Made by a program: the position numbers and the translations under genes
The notes under the pieces: model-generated
What the model was told of the DNA's origin: nothing
What the model saw: only the letters and a program-made list of their open reading frames with translations
The model's database searches: none
In this document: in pieces, positions 24,024 through 33,426 of the stretch
Position numbering within the stretch: position 1 is the first letter of the stretch
Layout: every line of letters begins with the position of its first letter
Assembly: GCA_964415975.1 (NCBI GenBank)
Contig: CAYQCN010000004.1
Location: 1-42,399, forward strand
Reading direction: 5' to 3'
Origin: CAYQCN01 sp964415975
GTDB taxonomy: Bacteria; Patescibacteriota; Saccharimonadia; QS-5-54-17
Length of the DNA: 42,399 nt

Positions 24024-26681
24024 TCAGCGCAAATATGGCAACTTGTCGTTTTTCCAGTCACGAAACTTCTCAAGACCCAAGTAGTAATACGGAAAGGTTA
24101 GCAGAACGAGAATTGTACTTGATATTAATCCAAATACTATAGTTGCCGCCAAAGGCTCCCAAAATGGATCGGTCAAAAGCAAGGGCAAGAGAGCCCCTAT
24201 AGTCGTCAGAGTGGTGGTGACTACCGGTCTAAATCTTTGCTCAACAGCACTAGATATGGCCTCCACTCTACTCTTGCCGCTACGGCGTTCTTGATTGGCA
24301 TAGTCAAGCAACAATATAGCGTTATTGACTACTATACCAAAGAGACCCACCAGTCCAACCATTACAAAGAAGCTTAAAGGATTGTCTGTTATCAACAAGC
24401 CACTAAAGACACCGAACAGACTCAAAGGTATAGCAACAAATATAAGCAATGGCTGCAAGAAAGAATTAAATTGCAACAACAACAAGATATACATCAGCAA
24501 CAAGGCTACTCCTAATGCCAGCTGAACACCCTCAAATGACTCAACATTCTGGTCTTCTTGGCCAAGATCAAAACTAATAGCAGACTCATCAAGGCCTCTG
24601 TCGTCTAGCTCTTCGCCATCAAAGCGATCATTTATAAAATCCTGGGCAGCCATAATCGCAGTGGACGTATCTTCATCGCCCAGCCTCAAAGAGACAGATA
24701 GGAACCTGTCACCGTCTTTGCGGCGAATGTCTTCAGGGTCTAGGTCTCTTTGCACTTCCTCGACCACTACGCTACCACCGTCTGGTCGCTCGATTGTCTC
24801 TGACTCTAAGACACTAGCCACATCCTCGCCCAACTCAGCAACCGCGTCCATATCCTCGCCGTAAAACTCAACCGTAAAAGGGAAATCATCTGGAGGTGGT
24901 CCTGCGTCTAGCTGCCTGATGAGTACATCTGCCCTGTCTTCGGCTAGCTCATCTAAAGAATCGCTTAGCTGAGCAATATACTCTTGTGATGTTGTGTCTC
25001 GATCTCTAAATGGCGTCAAGTCGACCTGAGCAAAAGCCGACCGCTCACTTGCCTCATAATAAGTAGCTGAATGTAAATCCTGGCCTATAGCGCCCTTAAT
25101 CTCCTGATTGATTTCATCGACTAATTCTATAGCCTCGTCTATATCGGTCCCGCTGGCAAAATCGATATTGACTATTATTGCATCAGCATCATCAGACTCT
25201 GGAAATATATTGAAGGGCACCTGGCTAGCCAATACACCGGCTAGACCGACAACACCCAAGCTGACAAGCACCATCAAAGAGGCTACCATCTTGCCCAGAC
25301 GAGGCTTGGCAACCAGCAAACGAGGCAGATTTCCTATTGCTCTCTGAGACACCTCTATAGGTCTCTTTAACCAGCCGCCACTTTTCTTAGCTCGAAGCAA
25401 CACTATAGCGGCAAGAAATGGCACCAAAACAATCGCAACAGTCAGAGACAGTAGCAGAGCCAAGATTACCGTAGATGGCAATACTCGGATAAATTCACCC
25501 AATATACCGCTAACGAAAAGTAGCGGTGCAAAAACCAATACAGTAGTAAGCGTACCGGCAATCATGGCAGTGCCTACTTTAGAAAGAGCACTTTCTATTT
25601 GCTTGCGCACACTTTTGCCATTACGGCGCGCTACATCTAGAGCCTCTGTTACCACTGTGGCATTATCTACTATGAGACCGAGAGTTAGTACCAAGGCAAA
25701 AAGGACTATCACATTAAGCGTGTAGCCGAGCAGATATATACCCAATAAAGTACTGAGCATCACAGTCGGTATAAACAAAGACACCAAAAGTGCCGGGCGC
25801 CAACCAATCAAAAGCCCAACTACCAACAGCACTGCCAACAATCCATTGCCGATGCTCGTCTGCAGCTCACTTATTTGTGTGCGAATAATATCAGCAAAAC
25901 CGGCTGAGACTACTGCCTCCACCTCATCATCTCGACTCTCATTCCAGTCTGCTATCTCATCATTTACAGCTTCATCCAGGTCTAGATCATCAACACCGGA
26001 AGCGGCCTCCACGCCGACTAAAGCGCTGTTGTAAAAGTCGATATCATTTTCGCTATCTTTTACTGCTACACGTGAAAAGGAGGTTTGGCGAATTTCAGTC
26101 TGGCCGGTTATAGGGTCTTGCGCTTCAGCAGTCAAAGCAATCCCGTCACTAGACCTTACCTCGTCTACACGGCCAAGTGATTCGGCCAAATCATCTGCCG
26201 CCGACTCTAGATCGTCTAACGTAGAATCGTTTACTACATAGACCGCCGCTAATAGGTCGTATTGATTGTTGAATTGATTGGCAGATATAGACTCGACTTC
26301 ATATTCGACACCATTAACAGACTCAAAATTATCGTCTATCTCACTTCTAGCTAGCGCGGCCCCCTCTGATGAGTTCGTACCCTGCTCGAACTCGACAAAA
26401 AGACTAAAACTATCATTGCGGGCAGTAGACTGGACACTGACTACCTCATCTATATCGACCAATATCTCAGACATCTGTTGAGCTACATCAGCATCTACCA
26501 ATTCGGCATCATCTACGAAGTAAGTGCCAGTAACTACTGCTATCGGCACCTCGACCGGAGGAAATCCCTCTCTGTCTAGCAGGCTAAGGTAGCTAAAAGC
26601 ACCAAACAACAACACGCCTAGCCACACGACTAGCGTGACCCTATATCTCGACAGAGCCTTTAAGCTTAATTTTGCAATCAC
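24024..26681 (-). CDS. RND-superfamily transporter (AcrB/HAE1-like)
   Basis: Large inner-membrane exporter with two repeats, each one helix, a big outside loop and five further helices. Family marks include the proton-relay helix (LGLIVDNATVVTEAL in repeat 1 and GIVVNNAILLLDYANQ in repeat 2) and the FRPVVTTTLTTIGALLPLLL segment. About 885 residues, shorter than AcrB (about 1050), mainly in the outside loops, which are strongly acidic. The aspartate after IV in repeat 1 is kept. No membrane-fusion or outer-membrane partner is nearby, as expected for a single-membrane cell. The start is a GTG at 26681, 6 nt after TATAAT (26688-26693); an open frame running further upstream crosses the divergent gene. 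Confidence 0.92.
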   Translation of the reverse strand: MIAKLSLKALSRYRVTLVVWLGVLLFGAFSYLSLLDREGFPPVEVPIAVVTGTYFVDDAELVDADVAQQMSEILVDIDEVVSVQSTARNDSFSLFVEFEQGTNSSEGAALARSEIDDNFESVNGVEYEVESISANQFNNQYDLLAAVYVVNDSTLDDLESAADDLAESLGRVDEVRSSDGIALTAEAQDPITGQTEIRQTSFSRVAVKDSENDIDFYNSALVGVEAASGVDDLDLDEAVNDEIADWNESRDDEVEAVVSAGFADIIRTQISELQTSIGNGLLAVLLVVGLLIGWRPALLVSLFIPTVMLSTLLGIYLLGYTLNVIVLFALVLTLGLIVDNATVVTEALDVARRNGKSVRKQIESALSKVGTAMIAGTLTTVLVFAPLLFVSGILGEFIRVLPSTVILALLLSLTVAIVLVPFLAAIVLLRAKKSGGWLKRPIEVSQRAIGNLPRLLVAKPRLGKMVASLMVLVSLGVVGLAGVLASQVPFNIFPESDDADAIIVNIDFASGTDIDEAIELVDEINQEIKGAIGQDLHSATYYEASERSAFAQVDLTPFRDRDTTSQEYIAQLSDSLDELAEDRADVLIRQLDAGPPPDDFPFTVEFYGEDMDAVAELGEDVASVLESETIERPDGGSVVVEEVQRDLDPEDIRRKDGDRFLSVSLRLGDEDTSTAIMAAQDFINDRFDGEELDDRGLDESAISFDLGQEDQNVESFEGVQLALGVALLLMYILLLLQFNSFLQPLLIFVAIPLSLFGVFSGLLITDNPLSFFVMVGLVGLFGIVVNNAILLLDYANQERRSGKSRVEAISSAVEQRFRPVVTTTLTTIGALLPLLLTDPFWEPLAATIVFGLISSTILVLLTFPYYYLGLEKFRDWKNDKLPYLR

Positions 26682-26716
26682 CGTTTCATTATACTCTAGC
26701 CCGCGTAAATAAATAA

Positions 26717-26770
26717 ACACCCCAAGGGCGTGATATAATATATTAATAAATACACCCCAAGTAAGGAGGT
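26717..26770 (+). promoter_or_regulatory. Promoter, direct repeats and ribosome binding site of the bactofilin-like gene
   Basis: ACACCCCAAG occurs twice, at 26717-26726 and 26752-26761, flanking TATAAT at 26734-26739. AAGGAGGT at 26763-26770 is an excellent Shine-Dalgarno. The repeat pair sits between the divergent RND and bactofilin-like genes and may bind a regulator of one or both. Confidence 0.45.
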
Positions 26771-26775
26771 AGATG

Positions 26776-27927
26776 ATGAAACATATTGGCTTAGTAATAG
26801 CTGCCATATTACTGCTAGTGGGCGGACTTGGCCTAAGCCGGGTAGATGCAGCCGAATACATAACTGATGAGGTAGCCACAATCGAAGCCGACGAGACAGT
26901 AGAAGATGACCTCTATATAGCCGCTAGTACAGTCAGGATTGAAGGTGTAGTAAAAGGCGATGTATACACAGCTGGATCACAGATTGCAGTCAACGGCACC
27001 ATAGAGGGTGATCTGTTCGCAGCAGCCAACACCATAACTATCAACGGCGAGGTTGAAGGTGGTGTGCGCGTAGCAAGCGCCACACTTGATATGTCAAGCG
27101 CGCAAATTGGCGGTGGTGTAACCCACTTTGGGGCTTCATTTAGCAGCAGCTCAGATACCAATATAGGCAATGGGCTTTTAGTATTTGGCGAGACAGCGAC
27201 AATAGATGGAGCCATAGCAAACGGCCTGACCGCATTTGCCGACAAAGTCACCTTGCTTGGCAGCATCGGCACCGAGACCAAAGTCACATCTACCGAGCTT
27301 AATATCGGCGAGTCCGCTCTTATCAGCGCCGACATAACACACCGGTCAGACCGCGACGCTGAAATAGCTGATGGGGCTGTTATCGATGGTGAACTGATTC
27401 AAAAAGTAGCGCCCGAAAGAGCAGGCCTAGATGCGACCACCATAAAATACAGCTTTTTAGCTTGGAGCTTTCTATCGGTCTTGTTAGCGGGCTTCGTCCT
27501 GCTATGGGTTGGTCGCAACCCATTGCATAGGTCGGCAGAAATGGCCACTACAAGACCTTTGGCTTCTTTTGGTAGCGGCATCCTTGGTCTAATTCTAGTC
27601 GGACCCGTAGCCACGCTGCTAGCTTTCACAATAATCGGCATACCCTTGGCTATACTGCTGTGGGTGGCCGCTCTTGTCGGAGTGTTCTTAAGCACACTAG
27701 TAAGCGCAGTTGCCCTAGGGCGAACAATTCTATCGCGTACTAACCCTAAGCACAGACCTAAGCTTTACGGTAGTTTCGCAATAGGCCTATTAGTTATATA
27801 CACCCTATACATAATACCTATTATAAACGTACTAGTAGCACTAGCTGTTGTTGCTGGCGGATTCGGCTCTTTGCTTTTACATGCAGTGCACAGCATAAGA
27901 AGACAGCACACTACCAAAAAAAGTTAA
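26776..27927 (+). CDS. Bactofilin-like polymer-forming protein with C-terminal membrane domain
   Basis: A signal peptide (to about residue 26) precedes a repeat-rich beta-helix (about 30-205) with regular V/I-G steps such as VEDDLYIAASTVRIEGVVKG and NGTIEGDLFAAA. This is the pattern of bactofilins, here exported. Four membrane helices follow (about 225-375), ending in a basic tail. The arrangement is known in bacterial polymer-forming proteins with a DUF8173-like end. Two ATGs are adjacent (26773, 26776); the second has better spacing (6 nt) from GGAGG. It may form a surface scaffold. Confidence 0.85.
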   Translation: MKHIGLVIAAILLLVGGLGLSRVDAAEYITDEVATIEADETVEDDLYIAASTVRIEGVVKGDVYTAGSQIAVNGTIEGDLFAAANTITINGEVEGGVRVASATLDMSSAQIGGGVTHFGASFSSSSDTNIGNGLLVFGETATIDGAIANGLTAFADKVTLLGSIGTETKVTSTELNIGESALISADITHRSDRDAEIADGAVIDGELIQKVAPERAGLDATTIKYSFLAWSFLSVLLAGFVLLWVGRNPLHRSAEMATTRPLASFGSGILGLILVGPVATLLAFTIIGIPLAILLWVAALVGVFLSTLVSAVALGRTILSRTNPKHRPKLYGSFAIGLLVIYTLYIIPIINVLVALAVVAGGFGSLLLHAVHSIRRQHTTKKS

Positions 27928-27986
27928 GGGCGAACCGATCCTAAATAAAATACGCAACTTGCGCATCTATAAAGTCAATTCGCCCT
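27927..27986. terminator. Long-range hairpin between convergent genes
   Basis: AGGGCGAA (27927-27934) pairs with TTCGCCCT (27979-27986). The 44-nt loop contains a small GCAA/TTGC hairpin. It lies between the convergent bactofilin-like and AMIN-like genes and may end both transcripts, though the T-runs are poor. Confidence 0.4.
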
Positions 27987-27995
27987 ATTAGGGTA

Positions 27996-28550
27996 TTACC
28001 ACCTGTGGGCCACGTCTACAACCAGGCGGCTTCCATCTCCTGGACCATCCAGAGTGAACACCCTGAAAGGCAGTCGCGCCCTGACGCCCAGGCCCACATG
28101 CGTCTGACCCTCAAACGATCCTGCGACCTCCACATCTCTGAGAGTGCGAAAACTACTTAGAGCTGGCAGGCTGTCTGGTTCGAGAGTCTGGTTGAAGTCC
28201 TGATCATGGGCTGGTGCTTGAATAATGATTTTAAGCTTAGCTCCACCTGCCACGTTGACCGGCAAGCCTTTACCTGGCCCAAAGGCCTGTTCTTGATATT
28301 CAACGTAATATCCAGGAGCTGAACCGCCCAAATCAAAGACCAACCTCTCAAAACACGGATGTTGGCCGACTCGGATGCCGTCAACTGAACCGCTTGAGTA
28401 TGAACTGAGATTTGACAAAGATTGACTACCCCACCAAATATCGCAAAACTTTTTTTGCTCTAACGCAGCTGCTGAATTAGTGCTTAGCAGAACTATTATG
28501 AAGCAGATGAGTGTCAAAATGAGCAGGCGATCTGAAGAGCGCTTGATCAT
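27996..28550 (-). CDS. Secreted AMIN-like domain protein
   Basis: A signal peptide (about 1-30, ending NSAAALE) is followed by a single beta-rich domain. VDGIRVGQHPCFERLVFDLGG, GYYVEYQE, and the terminal LPFRVFTLDGPGDGSRLVVDVAH match the AMIN-like domain best known from actinobacterial cell-envelope proteins. Two cysteines (about 36 and 66) may pair. 184 residues. AMIN domains often bind the cell wall, so an envelope role is likely. Since the domain is common in Actinobacteria, which host Saccharibacteria, gene transfer is possible. Confidence 0.8.
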   Translation of the reverse strand: MIKRSSDRLLILTLICFIIVLLSTNSAAALEQKKFCDIWWGSQSLSNLSSYSSGSVDGIRVGQHPCFERLVFDLGGSAPGYYVEYQEQAFGPGKGLPVNVAGGAKLKIIIQAPAHDQDFNQTLEPDSLPALSSFRTLRDVEVAGSFEGQTHVGLGVRARLPFRVFTLDGPGDGSRLVVDVAHRW

Positions 28551-28640
28551 GGTTCATGCCTTTTGTCATATGTGCGCTGGAACAACTTCCCGTCGAACCT
28601 GTAAAACTAATAAAAACACAATTATTGAATCTAGGCAAAG

Positions 28641-28970
28641 TCACTCGTGCAGATGCTGCTCATGATTTTTGATGTGATTTTGTGAAGACTGAGCAGTGAT
28701 CCTATCTCCTGCACCTTGAATGATAGCCCTTATAAATATTCCGATTATACCCACCCCTATTAGTACATAAAAACTAGTAAATATTTTACCTGAGTCAGTA
28801 ACTGGAGTGATGTCACCATAACCGACAGTGGTCAATGTCATGATGCTGAGATAAAAAGAGTCCACTATATTCAATCCTTCGACCGACACATAAAACCAAA
28901 CACCAACAGCCAGCGTAAAGATAACGAGTAAAATAAGAGCCGCGTATGACTGTCTAGATGTATGCATCAT
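28641..28970 (-). CDS. Two-helix potassium channel
   Basis: Small pore protein of 109 residues: helix 1 (about 10-28), the pore loop with selectivity filter TTVGYGDITP (47-56), and helix 2 (about 65-86). It resembles KcsA/Ion_trans_2 and would form a tetramer in the membrane. No RCK or voltage sensor is fused. The C-terminus is His-rich (NHIKNHEQHLHE). It precedes nothing obvious in operon and follows the DMT transporter gene on the same strand by about 50 nt. It fits with the several cation transporters in this region. Confidence 0.9.
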   Translation of the reverse strand: MMHTSRQSYAALILLVIFTLAVGVWFYVSVEGLNIVDSFYLSIMTLTTVGYGDITPVTDSGKIFTSFYVLIGVGIIGIFIRAIIQGAGDRITAQSSQNHIKNHEQHLHE

Positions 28971-29022
28971 TATTGGGTTATTTTAGCAGAATAATCAATT
29001 TGCCGTAATTAGAAATTGATAT

Positions 29023-29994
29023 TTATATTTTGCTAATCAATCGCCGCCAGGCATAGCCTATGTGCTGCAATGGATGCGGGTGATGAGAGTGATACATGTG
29101 GACCAGATTGCCATGATGAGGGTGAGAGATTATTACACCGGCTACCACGATAGCTGCCCCTGCCGCTGCAGCTAAATCTAGTCGGTCACCAAGTAATATA
29201 GCAGCAGCTATAACACCAGTCATTGGATCTAAATAAAACAATGGCGCCGCCTCTTCACCCTTAATCTTACGCAAGCTTGTATAGTACATGGTCACGCCAA
29301 TAATCCCCACTATTACAGTTCCGTACAGCAGGGCAAGCCAGGCTTGAGGCTGAGGCTCAAGCGCGATCGTTGTCCCATTCCAGATCAAAACACCTGAGAA
29401 AATGACTATTCCTGCCAACAAAAATCTAATCGACACCACTGCTACAGGCTCGACCCATTTAAATATGTATTTTGCATGAATAATTGAAGCTGCCAGGAAA
29501 AAGTACGCCACAAAAAACAACAAATCTCCGAATACAAAAACTTCACCTGTCACAAGAGGCAGCCCCACCACAAGCGAGGCGCCAACTAGCGCCAAAAGCC
29601 CACCATAAAGAGCCCGCCGAATTATCGGCTCGTGCAAGACAAATACCGACAATACATAAACCGAAACTGGTGTCGTTAGGCTCAAAAGCGAGGCTTTAAG
29701 TGCGCTTGAAAGTTCAAGACCTAAGGCAGCCAGTGATATAAATAGCGTAATGAAAGCTGCGCTAAGAAATAAGTGACGTATAGCTCGCCAGTTACGCAAA
29801 AAGTTAAAGTTTTTGATCAATATCAACAAAGCCAGCCCGATTAGTATCGCCCGCAAGCCGACATAAAACAGCGGATCCATATCAAAATCAATTGCAATCT
29901 TGGTAGAGACTGCGTTAGTGCCAAGTAATATGTTTGCAACTACAGCCGCTGTAAAAGCCGATAATTTTATATGTCTGTTTTTGAATATCGACAT
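29023..29994 (-). CDS. EamA/DMT-family transporter with His-rich tail
   Basis: Ten-helix membrane transporter with two EamA repeats (about residues 10-145 and 155-292). It starts with VVANILLGTNAVSTKIAI and has the typical helix 9-10 segment LFYLDPMTGVIAAAILLGDRLDL. 323 residues is normal. The C-terminal tail (about 290-312) holds 9 His in 22 residues, which is unusual and suggests metal binding. Substrate unknown (metabolite or amino acid export is common). The ATG is 6 nt after TATTAT (30001-30006). Confidence 0.88.
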   Translation of the reverse strand: MSIFKNRHIKLSAFTAAVVANILLGTNAVSTKIAIDFDMDPLFYVGLRAILIGLALLILIKNFNFLRNWRAIRHLFLSAAFITLFISLAALGLELSSALKASLLSLTTPVSVYVLSVFVLHEPIIRRALYGGLLALVGASLVVGLPLVTGEVFVFGDLLFFVAYFFLAASIIHAKYIFKWVEPVAVVSIRFLLAGIVIFSGVLIWNGTTIALEPQPQAWLALLYGTVIVGIIGVTMYYTSLRKIKGEEAAPLFYLDPMTGVIAAAILLGDRLDLAAAAGAAIVVAGVIISHPHHGNLVHMYHSHHPHPLQHIGYAWRRLISKI

Positions 29995-30103
29995 AGAATA
30001 ATAATAGTCACCTTTAACACAAATTTACAACGCTTAAGCCAATAATTGTCAGCTAGATGTAGCTTGTGCTTAAATGTTTAGAGTATAACTACCACCAAAA
30101 AAA

Positions 30104-31411
30104 ATGGAAATAACAGCACCCAAAATTACTCGCAGTAAATGGTCGTCTGAGAAGGCTTTTATTTATGCTACGGCCGCTGCCGCGGTAGGCCTAGGCAATA
30201 TCTGGCGCTTCCCCTACATTGTGGGCGAAAACGGAGGTGCCGCTTTCATAATCGCCTACATTATAGCCGTTATAGCCCTGGGTATACCGCTCATGATACT
30301 CGAAATAAGTGCCGGCAAGATCGAAAAGGGAAGCCCCGTTAAGACCTTTCGTGCTGCGCATAAGCGAGCGGCAGCTTTTGGCTGGCTTGTCGTGGGGCTG
30401 ACGATGATGATAATGAGTTATTATCTTGTGATTACCGGCTGGTCTATGGGTTATGCCATCGACAGCCTTACTGGTAATGTCAGAGACTTCGCAGTTTTCA
30501 CTAGCAGTTTAGAGCCGCTTATATATTATACGCTAGTAATAGTTATTACAGCTTTTGTGGTCGCAAAAGGGGTCAAATTAATAGAGGCAACCACGCGACT
30601 ACTTATGCCTGTCTTGATTTTTATAATTATCGGCATAACTGCCTACAGCCTCACATTGGATGGAGCCCGAGAGGCGATGTCGTTTCTATTCGACCCAGAC
30701 TTTACCGCTCTAGCCAGTCCGGCACTTTGGATTCTAGCATTCGGACAAGCCTTTTTCTCACTAGCTGTCGGTCAGGGTTATCTTATCACTTACGGTAGTT
30801 TTCTGCCCGACCACGTCAACATTCCCCGCGCTGCCGGTACTGTAGCCGGCATAGAAACCGGAGTAGCCCTAATAGCTGGACTCATGATATTTCCACTAGT
30901 TTTTACTTTTGGATTAAACCCAGCCGAAGGGTCTGAGCTGGCATTTTCTACTTTGCCTATAGCTTTCGGTCAAATACCGCTAGGGTCAATTGTAGGTGCG
31001 ATATTCTTTTGGTTGCTATTTCTTGCAGCCTTGAGCTCGTGCATCGCAGGTATGGAGGTAGTTAAGACTGCCATGCGCGAAGAGTTAAGACTCACTCACA
31101 ACTGGGCAACAGTAGCCGCCTTTTTGCCCATTCTGCCGCTTGGCATCTTAGCGGCTATTAGCTTTACTCCTCTTGAATTTGAGGTTTTAGGCAGGCCTTT
31201 CTTGGAAGTATTAGATATATTTGCCGCCAACCAAACAGTTGTATTGCTTGGTATAGTTGGTGGAGCACTGTTTAGCTGGATGGTGCCTCGCCATGAAATA
31301 GTCAACAAATTCAGCAACCGACACCGCAAACTTGCCTCTAAAACAGTTACCTTCATCCGTTACGCCTGGATCGGCGTGATAGCAATTTTAGCTATAAGTT
31401 TTTTGGCATAA
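30104..31411 (+). CDS. Sodium:neurotransmitter symporter family (NSS/SNF) transporter
   Basis: LeuT-fold sodium-coupled importer, probably for amino acids. The first helix carries AVGLGNIWRFPYIVGENGGAAF, the NSS signature with the unwound substrate/sodium site. The second helix ends GIPLMILEISAGK. 435 residues and about 11 helices, typical for bacterial members. The loop SKWSSEKAFIYA at the start is also typical. A TATAAC box at 30084-30089 lies 14 nt before the ATG, giving a very short leader and no Shine-Dalgarno. Use of Na+ fits with the two antiporters in the window. Confidence 0.95.
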   Translation: MEITAPKITRSKWSSEKAFIYATAAAAVGLGNIWRFPYIVGENGGAAFIIAYIIAVIALGIPLMILEISAGKIEKGSPVKTFRAAHKRAAAFGWLVVGLTMMIMSYYLVITGWSMGYAIDSLTGNVRDFAVFTSSLEPLIYYTLVIVITAFVVAKGVKLIEATTRLLMPVLIFIIIGITAYSLTLDGAREAMSFLFDPDFTALASPALWILAFGQAFFSLAVGQGYLITYGSFLPDHVNIPRAAGTVAGIETGVALIAGLMIFPLVFTFGLNPAEGSELAFSTLPIAFGQIPLGSIVGAIFFWLLFLAALSSCIAGMEVVKTAMREELRLTHNWATVAAFLPILPLGILAAISFTPLEFEVLGRPFLEVLDIFAANQTVVLLGIVGGALFSWMVPRHEIVNKFSNRHRKLASKTVTFIRYAWIGVIAILAISFLA

Positions 31412-31448
31412 AAATACTATCGCTGAGAAATATGTGACAGGCTGTTGA

Positions 31449-32120
31449 CTAGTTATTCACGTTTATGCCGCCAAATAGACATCTGCCTTTAAGCCGGAGG
31501 GTGGGCGAGTTCTTTTTAATGGGTTGTTTAGTATTATCTTCTACGCCGCCAAACACAGGACTCACCTCGACCTCTACTCGCCAATCTCTAGGCACTCGCA
31601 CCTCAACACCACCAAATATAGCCAAAACCCCCAGCTCAGCTTCAGCTTTAATTTCGGCCTCTCTTAGGTCCAATTCGACACCGCCAAATACAGCCTGAGC
31701 CCGACCCCCCTTGAAGTCACTCGATGCATTTTGCAACTCTACACCGGCAAAAGCGGCCATTGCGTCTACTACATTTTCACTAATCTCACTGGCAGCTCTT
31801 TTTTTAAGACTGCCACTGTCTAACAGGCTGACACCAATTATCAACAACACAAACGGAAACACTAAATCACCGACCCTAATATCGATTACATCCAATATGC
31901 TCATTTGTAGGACTATACCTGCGCCCACAAACATCAACGGCCAAATTAACGACTTAGGGTTGCCCAGGAAGCTTATAATGCCTGCGATTACTATCAACAT
32001 AGGCCACCAGTCACTAAGCAACTGGCTAAAATTAAACACATCAATAGCATCCAAAAACAACCCCAGGCCTATAGCTATAACCACCAAGCCTACGGCATTA
32101 GCATTGACAAACCGCTTCAT
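31449..32120 (-). CDS. LiaF-like membrane protein with FGGVE repeats
   Basis: 223 residues. Four hydrophobic helices in the first 100 (DUF5668-like) are followed by a cytoplasmic beta-rich domain with the repeated AVFGGVELDLREA, IFGGVEVRVP, PVFGGVE and LFGGINV motifs of the LiaF C-terminal family, which in Firmicutes senses cell-envelope stress together with LiaRS. No two-component pair is beside it. Shine-Dalgarno TAGGAG is 6 nt before the ATG, and TATAAT is at 32146-32151. Confidence 0.88.
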   Translation of the reverse strand: MKRFVNANAVGLVVIAIGLGLFLDAIDVFNFSQLLSDWWPMLIVIAGIISFLGNPKSLIWPLMFVGAGIVLQMSILDVIDIRVGDLVFPFVLLIIGVSLLDSGSLKKRAASEISENVVDAMAAFAGVELQNASSDFKGGRAQAVFGGVELDLREAEIKAEAELGVLAIFGGVEVRVPRDWRVEVEVSPVFGGVEDNTKQPIKKNSPTLRLKGRCLFGGINVNN

Positions 32121-32187
32121 AGCAACTCCTATTTTATATACTCTTATTATACTACATAAATACCTTGATGTAGTAATTTATAGCAGT

Positions 32188-33366
32188 TCAAGATCTGTTG
32201 CGAACATTCCAGGCGCTAACCTCTTCACTGAATCTGCTTACAGCCAGCGGGGCTAGTATGCTGGTAACTATCGTCAACCCGACAATTGCCGACAGCAATT
32301 CCTGATCGAGCAGACCCTCTCCGAAACCCAAAAAGGCTACAGCCAAGGCGGTAGAAAGTTGAGGCAAAGCCGAAGCCCCTATCAGCCGAGAAGCCGGCTC
32401 ATTAAATCCGCTCAATTTACCAGCCAGCCAACCGCTCAAGAATTTAGAAGCCAACAAGCTCAATACGATAATGGCCATCACGCTCAGTGCAGCCGGTCCA
32501 TCAAAGAAAACTCCTATATCAGTACTAGCACCCATCGACACAAAAAATACCGGTATGAAAAATCCGTAACTTATAGCATGCAGCTTGGCCTTTAATAAAG
32601 GGTTCTCCAGTGACCTAGCCAGTATCATGCCACCGAAGAAGCCGGCCACAATTGCATGCAAGCCGACAAATTCGAAAAACACCACTAAACCTATCAAAAC
32701 GAGCACAGTAAACTGTAGTTCATTTTCAAATAAATCCTCGCCTTTATTGGTTCGTTTCATGGCCAGCCATTTAAGTTTAGGTAGCACCCAGGCTAGGCCA
32801 CCCAAAAACACCAACGCCACCGGATACAGTGCTAACGATAAGGTCGAAAATCCATCGCCAGTAGCAAATTGCAAAAATACCGACAACAAAATCAAACTAA
32901 CCGCATCAATAATGACTGTACTAGCGATAATGGTTTTTACCAGTTCTGACCGCATAATATTTTGACGTTCAAAAATCGGTACCAACATACCGATCGCTGA
33001 TGACATGAATATAATCCCAACCAGCAAAGCACTAGCCATCTCATACCCCAGTCCCAGACCTACCCCTAACCCAAACAAGGCCGGTAAAAAGCCGATTAAG
33101 GGCGCTACAATTATAATTTTTTTACGTAGCCTTTTCACGTCTGAAAATTTAGACTCTAAGCCGGCAATAAACATCAAAAAGACTAGCCCGATAGTGCCCA
33201 AAAATTCGACAGTATCGGTCGGCATAAACCAACCAAATCCGTTCGGGCCAAGCAATATGCCGCCGATGATTAGCGCCACCACCCAAGGAATTCTCATCTG
33301 CATAAATAGACGCGATAAAACTACAGCAATCAGCAATATCAAAAAGAAAGGTAAAAATGGTTCCAT
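32188..33366 (-). CDS. CPA2-family cation/proton antiporter without RCK domain
   Basis: Na+(K+)/H+ antiporter of 392 residues with about 12 helices. IPWVVALIIGGILLGPNGFGW opens the fold, LVFLMFIAGLESKF is helix 3, and the discontinuous helix contains SSAIGMLVPIFERQ. It lacks any cytoplasmic nucleotide-binding domain, unlike the Kef-like antiporter at 5.7-7.4 kb. TATACT lies 10 nt upstream of the ATG. Together with the NSS symporter it would maintain a sodium cycle. Confidence 0.92.
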   Translation of the reverse strand: MEPFLPFFLILLIAVVLSRLFMQMRIPWVVALIIGGILLGPNGFGWFMPTDTVEFLGTIGLVFLMFIAGLESKFSDVKRLRKKIIIVAPLIGFLPALFGLGVGLGLGYEMASALLVGIIFMSSAIGMLVPIFERQNIMRSELVKTIIASTVIIDAVSLILLSVFLQFATGDGFSTLSLALYPVALVFLGGLAWVLPKLKWLAMKRTNKGEDLFENELQFTVLVLIGLVVFFEFVGLHAIVAGFFGGMILARSLENPLLKAKLHAISYGFFIPVFFVSMGASTDIGVFFDGPAALSVMAIIVLSLLASKFLSGWLAGKLSGFNEPASRLIGASALPQLSTALAVAFLGFGEGLLDQELLSAIVGLTIVTSILAPLAVSRFSEEVSAWNVRNRS

Positions 33367-33426
33367 ATAGTGCCTGAGTATAACAGCTAAATCGTCAGTG
33401 CCTACATATTAAAAGACTACAAGAGC

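Noticed and set aside
26682..26879. Upstream extension of the RND gene to 26879
   Set aside because: It would overlap the signal-peptide region of the divergent bactofilin-like gene and has no transporter character; the GTG at 26681 fits the -10 box and the family N-terminus.
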